Shown one piece after another: positions 58,906 through 64,000 of a stretch of 64,000 nucleotides of DNA. Position 1 is the first letter of the stretch. Each line of letters starts with the position of its first letter. The notes below the pieces were generated by a model. It was not told where the DNA came from and did no database searches. It saw only the letters and a program-made list of their open reading frames with translations. The position numbers and the translations under genes are program-made. The stretch comes from Paracoccus homiensis (lineage in GTDB: Bacteria > Pseudomonadota > Alphaproteobacteria > Rhodobacterales > Rhodobacteraceae): positions 310,001 through 374,000 of the forward strand of contig NZ_FOHO01000002.1 in assembly GCF_900111675.1 (NCBI RefSeq), read 5' to 3'.

Positions 58906-59739
58906 ATGAAGGACACGGTTCGGGGATATATGCGGGCTTCGCCCGTCGCACGCCAGATCGCACAGCTGGATCTGGGCGATGGCTGTGGCGTGGCGATCTG
59001 GGAGAACCAGGATGACGAACGCCATTACGACGCACCCCGCGACCACACGTTCAGCCTGTATCTGCAAGGCGGCACCGGTACGCAGCGTCTGGATGCGGGT
59101 GGGATCGCGGGGCGACCCGGTGCCATCTGCGTCATGCCCGAGGGCTGCGGCTCTGCCTGGCGCATCACCGCGCGGTTCCGTTTCGTGCATCTGTATCTGT
59201 CGGATGCGCGACTGCGGTCGGGCTTTGCCTGGATCCATGATTGCGACGCGCGACAGATCGACCTGCCCGAGGCGACCTTTGCCGAAAACCCGCGGATGGC
59301 CGGACCGCTGCGGGCGATGTCCGCCGCGGCGCTGGACGGTGACGCATTGCGGGGCGGCACGGCGGTATCCGATCTGATCCGCGGCCTGTCGCCACGGCGC
59401 GTCCCGCTGCGTGGCGGGATGGCGCCCTATCTGCTGCGCCGGGTCGATGAATGGATCGAGGCGCATCTGGATCAGACCATCCATCTTGCGGATCTGGCAC
59501 TGCTGACCGACCTGTCGCCGTTCCATTTTCACCGCATGTTCCAGCACTCGCGCGGGATGGCGCCCCATGCCTGGGTGACGCATCGGCGGGTGATGCGGGC
59601 ACAGACGCTGCTGGCGGGACATGCGCCGATCGCGGCGATCTCGGCGGCCTGCGGCTTTTCCAGCCAAAGCCACATGACCCGCGTCTTTCAGGCCCGCACC
59701 GGCATGACCCCGGCCCGGTATCGCCGCCTGTCGGTCTGA
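58906..59739 (+). CDS. AraC-family transcriptional regulator
   Basis: The 277-aa protein has an N-terminal cupin-like ligand domain and a C-terminal AraC double helix-turn-helix (about residues 175-275): HLADLALLTDLSPFHFHRMF, RAQTLLAGHAPIAAISAACG and a second recognition motif GFSSQSHMTRVFQARTGMTP. It diverges from the EamA transporter gene, so local control of that exporter is the likely role. The ligand is unknown. Confidence 0.9.
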   Translation: MKDTVRGYMRASPVARQIAQLDLGDGCGVAIWENQDDERHYDAPRDHTFSLYLQGGTGTQRLDAGGIAGRPGAICVMPEGCGSAWRITARFRFVHLYLSDARLRSGFAWIHDCDARQIDLPEATFAENPRMAGPLRAMSAAALDGDALRGGTAVSDLIRGLSPRRVPLRGGMAPYLLRRVDEWIEAHLDQTIHLADLALLTDLSPFHFHRMFQHSRGMAPHAWVTHRRVMRAQTLLAGHAPIAAISAACGFSSQSHMTRVFQARTGMTPARYRRLSV

Positions 59740-59750
59740 CGGGCATGAAA

Positions 59751-59781
59751 AAAGGGGGTCAGCCCGTGGCCGACCCCCTTT
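59751..59781. terminator. Bidirectional terminator between the araC-type gene and the HU gene
   Basis: AAAGGGGGTC and GACCCCCTTT form a perfect 10-bp stem around an 11-base loop whose ends can also pair. A-runs and T-runs flank it, so it can end both the plus-strand regulator transcript and the minus-strand HU transcript. Confidence 0.85.
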
Positions 59782-59804
59782 CTATCCGTTTGCCTTTGGG
59801 CAGA

Positions 59805-60104
59805 TCAGCTGTTGACGCTGTCCTTCAGGGCCTTGGCAACGGTGACCTTGACCTGCTTGTCAGCCGGCTTGGTCATCATTTCCTGGGTCTGCGGGTTGCG
59901 GACCTGACGCTCGGGGCGGGCGCGGCAAGCGATCTTGCCGATGCCGGGCAGGGTCACGGCGCCGCCATTTGCGACTTCGCGGGTCACAACGGCTGCAATC
60001 GCGTCCAGTGCCGCGGTTGCCGATTTCTTGTCCGAGCCCATTTCTTCGGCCAGCGTCGCCACCAGTTGCGTTTTGGTCATCGGTTTAGCGGAAGGCGTAG
60101 CCAT
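59805..60104 (-). CDS. HU-family DNA-binding protein
   Basis: The 99-aa protein has an HU/IHF fold: MTKTQLVATLAEEMGSDKKS, AALDAIAAVVTREVANGG and GAVTLPGIGKIACRARPERQ, with the flexible-arm RNPQTQEMM region and the C-terminal VKVTVAKALKDSV. It bends DNA and compacts the nucleoid. Residues 1-8 form a short N-terminal extension before the family start. The arm is less canonical than in E. coli HU, so it could be an HU variant. A strong hairpin follows at 59751-59781. Confidence 0.92.
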   Translation of the reverse strand: MATPSAKPMTKTQLVATLAEEMGSDKKSATAALDAIAAVVTREVANGGAVTLPGIGKIACRARPERQVRNPQTQEMMTKPADKQVKVTVAKALKDSVNS

Positions 60105-60256
60105 GTCTTCTGTCTCCTCTTGCCCGGTTCATCGGGGGCCAATAATTAGCGCCTTTTGCGGCATATCGCCTGCTACACACGCTTTTGACGGGCAGATCAA
60201 GCCTTTTTCGCGAAACACGGGAAAACCAGCATTCCTTGGCCCGATCTGACGCGCGG

Positions 60257-61741
60257 TCACAGGAATGCGGTCTCGTTGAACGAGCGCAATTTGCGGGAAT
60301 GGATGCGTTCCAACGGCATTTCCCGCAGTTTTTCCATCGCCCTGATCCCGATCAGCAGGTGGTTGGCGACCTGGGTGCGATAGAAATCGGTGGCCATGCC
60401 GGGCAGCTTCAACTCTCCGTGCAGGGGTTTGTCGCTGACGCATAGCAGGGTGCCATAGGGCACGCGGAACCGGAAACCGTTGGCGGCGATCGTCGCGCTT
60501 TCCATATCCAGCGCCACGGCCCGCGACAGCGACAGGCGGTGGACCGGCCCCGACTGGTCGCGCAGTTCCCAGTTGCGGTTGTCGATGGTGGCGACGGTGC
60601 CGGTCCGCATGATGCGCTTCAGCTCGTAACCTTCCAGACGCGTCACCTCGGCCACGGCCTCCTGCAGGGCCACCTGCACCTCGGCCAGGGCCGGGATCGG
60701 CACCCAGACCGGCAGGTCGTCATCCAGCACGTGATCTTCGCGCAGATAGGCATGGGCCAGCACGAAATCGCCAAGCGACTGGCTGTTGCGCAGCCCTGCG
60801 CAGTGGCCGACCATCAGCCAGGCATGGGGACGCAGCACGGCGATATGGTCGGTGGCGGTCTTGGCGTTCGACGGACCGACCCCGATATTGACCAGCGTGA
60901 TCCCCTGACCGTGTTCGCGCTTCAGGTGATAGGTCGGCATCTGCGGCATCTTGGGCAGGGTCGTCAGCGGCGCATCGGCATCGGTGATTTCCTGATTTCC
61001 CGGTGCGACGAAGGCGGTATAGCCCGAGTCCGGGTCGGCAAGCACGCTGCGGGCGAAGGCCTCGAACTCATCGACATAGAACTGGTAGTTGGTGAACAGG
61101 ACGAAGTTCTGGAAATGCTCGGCCGCGGTGGCGGTGTAATGCTGCAGGCGGGCCAGCGAATAGTCGATGCGCTGCGCGGTGAAGGCCGACAGATATTGCG
61201 TGCCATCGGGCTGTGGCCCGGCGACGCCGTTGACGATGTCATCATTCATCGTGTTCAGGTCCGGCACGTCGAAGACATCGCGCAGCGAAAAATCCAGAAC
61301 GCCCTCCTGCGGCACCGCAAGATCGGGGCGGGTGGCAACGGCGAAATGCACGGGCATCGGCGTTTCCGACAGCCCGACCGTCACCGGCACACCATGATTG
61401 CGGATCAGCAGGGCGATCTGTTCTTCCAGATAGTTGCGGAACAGGTCGGGGCGGGTGATCGTCGCGGCATAGCTGCCCGGATCGGTCACATGGCCAAAGG
61501 ACAGGCGCGAATCGACCTTGGTGTGACTGGCGACCGTCAGCCGCAATTCGGGATAGAATGCCCGGAACCGGGCCTTTGGCGTGCTGCCATCGGTCAGCGC
61601 CGAGAAGTTCCGCGTCAGGAAATCGGTGGCTTCCTGATATAGCTGGCACAGACGCTCGACCGCGCTGGCGGCATCGGTGAACTGTTCGCGCGGGCGCGCT
61701 TCGGGGGTTTCGACGGGCAGAAAACGGGAATCCATATCCAT
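60257..61741 (-). CDS. amn: AMP nucleosidase
   Basis: Amn cleaves AMP to adenine and ribose 5-phosphate, balancing adenylate pools. The 494-aa protein has the long N-terminal region of this family (GVPVTVGLSETPMPVHFAV) and a nucleoside-phosphorylase-like catalytic half with LVNIGVGPSNAKTATDHIA, LMVGHCAGLRN and ALDMESATIAANGFRFRVPYG. The length matches bacterial Amn. It is isolated on the minus strand between the HU gene and the epimerase-like gene. Confidence 0.93.
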   Translation of the reverse strand: MDMDSRFLPVETPEARPREQFTDAASAVERLCQLYQEATDFLTRNFSALTDGSTPKARFRAFYPELRLTVASHTKVDSRLSFGHVTDPGSYAATITRPDLFRNYLEEQIALLIRNHGVPVTVGLSETPMPVHFAVATRPDLAVPQEGVLDFSLRDVFDVPDLNTMNDDIVNGVAGPQPDGTQYLSAFTAQRIDYSLARLQHYTATAAEHFQNFVLFTNYQFYVDEFEAFARSVLADPDSGYTAFVAPGNQEITDADAPLTTLPKMPQMPTYHLKREHGQGITLVNIGVGPSNAKTATDHIAVLRPHAWLMVGHCAGLRNSQSLGDFVLAHAYLREDHVLDDDLPVWVPIPALAEVQVALQEAVAEVTRLEGYELKRIMRTGTVATIDNRNWELRDQSGPVHRLSLSRAVALDMESATIAANGFRFRVPYGTLLCVSDKPLHGELKLPGMATDFYRTQVANHLLIGIRAMEKLREMPLERIHSRKLRSFNETAFL

Positions 61742-61836
61742 GCGGGAAAGTCCTTCTGATTGGTTCGACCCTGCCAGCAGGGCGCGGGAACGGCAAGCGT
61801 CTGGCGCCCGTTTGCCGCCGGCGTTACGTTGCCGTC

Positions 61837-62694
61837 ATGGAAATGCTGATATTCGGTCATGGTTACACTGCGGGTTATCTGACCCCCCTGCTGCGGCAGG
61901 CGGGCTGGACGGTTACGGGAACGACGCGCGACGATCCCGCGCGGGTCCGCGCGGCGGGGGCGCAGCCGCTGATCTGGCCCGGCGATCAGGCAGGCGTCGT
62001 GGCGGCGATCCGGCGTGCGGATGCGGTCCTGATTTCGGCCGCGCCGGGGCCGGATGGCGATCCGGTTCTGGCGGAACTGGCTGATCGGATCGCCGCGTCG
62101 CGGCTGCGCTGGTTGGGCTATCTGTCGACCACCGGGGTCTATGGCGACCGCCAGGGCGGCTGGGTCGACGAGGACAGCGAGCTGGACGCCTCGACCGCGC
62201 GCGGGCAGGCCAGGATTGCCGCCGAGGCCGCGTGGCGTGATCTGGCCGCGCGACATGATCTGCCGCTGCATATCTTCCGTCTGGCGGGGATCTATGGGCC
62301 GGGCAGGGGGCCCTTTTCCAAGCTGCGCAACGGCACGGCGCGGCGGGTGATCAAACCTGGGCAGGTCTTTTCGCGCATTCATGTCGAAGACATCGCACAG
62401 GTGCTGATGGCCTCGATCGCGCGGCCGGATCCGGGGGCGGTCTATAACCTGTGCGACGACGATCCCGCGCCGCCGCAGGATATCATCGCCTGTGCGGCCG
62501 ACATGCTGGGCATGCCCCCCCCGCCCGAGGTGACCTTTGACCAGGCCGATCTAAGCCCCATGGCGCGGTCCTTCTATGCCGACAGCAAGCGGGTTCGGAA
62601 CGACCGGATCAAGCGCGATCTGGGCGTGAGGCTGACCTATCCCGATTTTCGCAGCGCATTGCAGGCGATCCTGAAGGCCGAGGCGGACGGATAG
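61837..62694 (+). CDS. SDR-family NAD(P)-binding protein, epimerase-like (YeeZ-like)
   Basis: The 285-aa protein begins with a Rossmann motif MEMLIFGHGYTAGYLTPLLR, a GxGxxG variant (GHGYTAG). It has YLSTTGVYGDRQGGWVDEDS, a pattern shared with YeeZ and NAD-dependent epimerases/dehydratases, and IYGPGRGPFSKLRNGTARRV. The classical YxxxK is not obvious, as is usual for atypical SDRs. The substrate is unknown. It precedes the UbiH-type gene by 50 bases on the same strand. Confidence 0.83.
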   Translation: MEMLIFGHGYTAGYLTPLLRQAGWTVTGTTRDDPARVRAAGAQPLIWPGDQAGVVAAIRRADAVLISAAPGPDGDPVLAELADRIAASRLRWLGYLSTTGVYGDRQGGWVDEDSELDASTARGQARIAAEAAWRDLAARHDLPLHIFRLAGIYGPGRGPFSKLRNGTARRVIKPGQVFSRIHVEDIAQVLMASIARPDPGAVYNLCDDDPAPPQDIIACAADMLGMPPPPEVTFDQADLSPMARSFYADSKRVRNDRIKRDLGVRLTYPDFRSALQAILKAEADG

Positions 62695-62744
62695 CGAAAA
62701 AGGGTCGCATGGACTTTGCGCCGGACCCGTGCAAGATCGCGGTC

Positions 62745-63971
62745 ATGAAGACGGATTTCGATGTCGTGATCGCGGGCGGCGGGCTGAACGGCCCGACCTT
62801 GGCACTGGCTTTGGCGGGGGCCGGTTTGCGCGTGGCGGTGGTCGATCCGCGCCCCGCAGATGCACGCGCCGGGCAGGAATTCGACGGGCGTGCCTATGCG
62901 CTGGCGGTCGCCTCGCAGCGGTTGTTGCAGGCGCTGGGTCTGTGGGGCGATCTGGCTGCCAGCGCCCAGCCGATCGTTCAGGTCAAGGCATCCCAGGGCG
63001 ACCCCGGCGAGGGTGCCGCGCCCTTCTTTCTGCATTTCGACAGCGCCGAGATCGAGGAAGGCCCCGTCGGCTACATGATGGAGGATCGTTTTCTGTATCG
63101 CGCCCTGCTGGCGGCGATGCAGGGGCGCGTCACCCATCTGTCGGGCCTGTCGGTCGCGGGGCAACGGGCGGGCGATGCCGCTGTCGCGGTTGATCTGTCC
63201 GATGGGACCTGCCTGTCCGCGCGGGTGCTGATCGGCGCCGATGGACGCGGATCGGGGGTTGCGACGCGGGCGGGTATCCAGCGGCAGGGATGGGATTACG
63301 GTCAGACCGCGCTGGTCGCCGCCATCGACCATGAACTGCCGCATCAGGGCATCGCGCATCAGTATTTCATGGCGACCGGGCCGCTGGCGATCCTGCCGCT
63401 GCCGGGCGGGCACCGCAGCAGTGTCGTCTGGTCCGAGACCCGCGACAACGCCACGGCCATCGCCGCGCTGCCGGATGCGGATTTCCTGAAGGTCCTGCAA
63501 CCGCGCTTTGGCGATTACCTGGGCGCGATCTCGCTGGCCGGGCCGCGTTTTTCCTATCCGCTGAGCCTGTCCCTGGCGCGCGACTATGTGACACCGCGCG
63601 TGGCCTTGGTCGGCGATGCCGCGCATGGCGTGCATCCGATCGCGGGGCAGGGGCTGAACCTTGGTCTGCGCGATGTGGCGGCGCTGGCCGAAACCATCGT
63701 CGATGCAGCCCGCCGGGGCGAGGATATCGGCGCGATCAATGTGCTTGAACGCTATCAGGGCTGGCGGCGTTTCGATGCAACCAGCCTTGCCCTTGGCATG
63801 GATGCGGTTAATCGCATGTTCGGTCAGACCAACCCGCTGATCCGCGCCGCGCGCGGTCTGGGGATGCAGACGGTGACCGCGATCCCGTCGCTGCGGCGCG
63901 GGTTCATGCGTCAGGCCGCGGGCCTGTCGGTCGATCCGATGCCACGGCTGTTGCAGGGCCGGGCGCTGTAA
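62745..63971 (+). CDS. UbiH/UbiF/VisC-family FAD monooxygenase
   Basis: The flavin-dependent hydroxylase acts on an aromatic ring, most likely a quinone precursor. It has the N-terminal FAD motif DVVIAGGGLNGPTLALALAG, the mid region VLIGADGRGSGVATRAGI and the family motif ALVGDAAHGVHPIAGQGLNL. I used the ATG at 62745 (MKTDFDVV), where the Rossmann strand follows immediately. The frame to 62709 adds 12 unrelated residues. The 408-aa size fits UbiH-type enzymes. Which ring position it hydroxylates cannot be told from the sequence. Confidence 0.9.
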   Translation: MKTDFDVVIAGGGLNGPTLALALAGAGLRVAVVDPRPADARAGQEFDGRAYALAVASQRLLQALGLWGDLAASAQPIVQVKASQGDPGEGAAPFFLHFDSAEIEEGPVGYMMEDRFLYRALLAAMQGRVTHLSGLSVAGQRAGDAAVAVDLSDGTCLSARVLIGADGRGSGVATRAGIQRQGWDYGQTALVAAIDHELPHQGIAHQYFMATGPLAILPLPGGHRSSVVWSETRDNATAIAALPDADFLKVLQPRFGDYLGAISLAGPRFSYPLSLSLARDYVTPRVALVGDAAHGVHPIAGQGLNLGLRDVAALAETIVDAARRGEDIGAINVLERYQGWRRFDATSLALGMDAVNRMFGQTNPLIRAARGLGMQTVTAIPSLRRGFMRQAAGLSVDPMPRLLQGRAL

Positions 63972-64000
63972 TCCGCGACCGGGTTGACCCGCGCCGTCCC

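Overview
The window is 64 kb of high-GC chromosomal DNA from an alphaproteobacterium of the Rhodobacteraceae, most like Paracoccus. The evidence is the gene content and order (mutM/ubiE/ubiB, dnaA-dnaN-recF-gyrB, gidAB-parAB-trmE-rho, a PhyR/NepR/EcfG stress module) and a XoxF, c-type cytochrome and glutathione-formaldehyde gene set as described in Paracoccus denitrificans. The genus is an inference from recall; no search was run. I saw no tRNA, rRNA, insertion sequence, prophage or CRISPR array.

Layout. 1-9.3 kb: end of a hybrid sensor kinase, two small unknown secreted proteins, ubiB/ubiE/mutM, an ion channel, a HAD phosphatase, an MFS transporter, and an SDR/TetR pair with two matching operators. 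9.3-17.3 kb: gyrB, recF, dnaN, dnaA, rpsT and an enoyl-CoA hydratase, all on the minus strand. 17.5-19.7 kb: a glycosyltransferase and UDP-galactopyranose mutase. 20-34.1 kb: a complete methanol-to-formate module. XoxF is a lanthanide-type PQQ methanol dehydrogenase, with its cytochrome c, XoxJ, a CXXXCW protein, two beta-propeller proteins, a MxaD-like protein and a PQQ-associated ABC system; Gfa, FlhA and FghA oxidise formaldehyde through glutathione. A clpP gene sits inside this block. 34.3-39.1 kb: grpE/hrcA, and divergently rph, rdgB, ridA, hemW and a DUF454 gene.

39.2-49 kb is the replication-origin region. parB, parA, rsmG, mnmG, mnmE, rho and hemJ run leftward, and aroE, coaE and dnaQ run rightward. 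Between them is a 484-bp gap with several DnaA boxes, which I call oriC. Two perfect 16-bp parS sites lie at the starts of mnmG and rsmG. Most genes left of the gap are on the minus strand and most to the right on the plus strand, as expected for bidirectional replication from this point.

49-64 kb: a YihY-family membrane protein, the general stress response module (phyR divergent from nepR-ecfG-kinase, with a GGAAC-type promoter), a pqiA-pqiA-pqiB-pqiC lipid-transport operon, an EamA/AraC pair, HU, AMP nucleosidase, an epimerase-like SDR and a UbiH-type monooxygenase.

The most interesting parts are the regulation and accessory proteins of the methanol locus. They include a motif shared between the xoxF promoter and the ABC/propeller divergent promoter, a long inverted repeat just upstream of the xoxF -35 box, a hairpin between xoxF and its cytochrome gene, and a periplasmic protein with a poly-acidic tract plus a DxNxDG loop that could bind metal.
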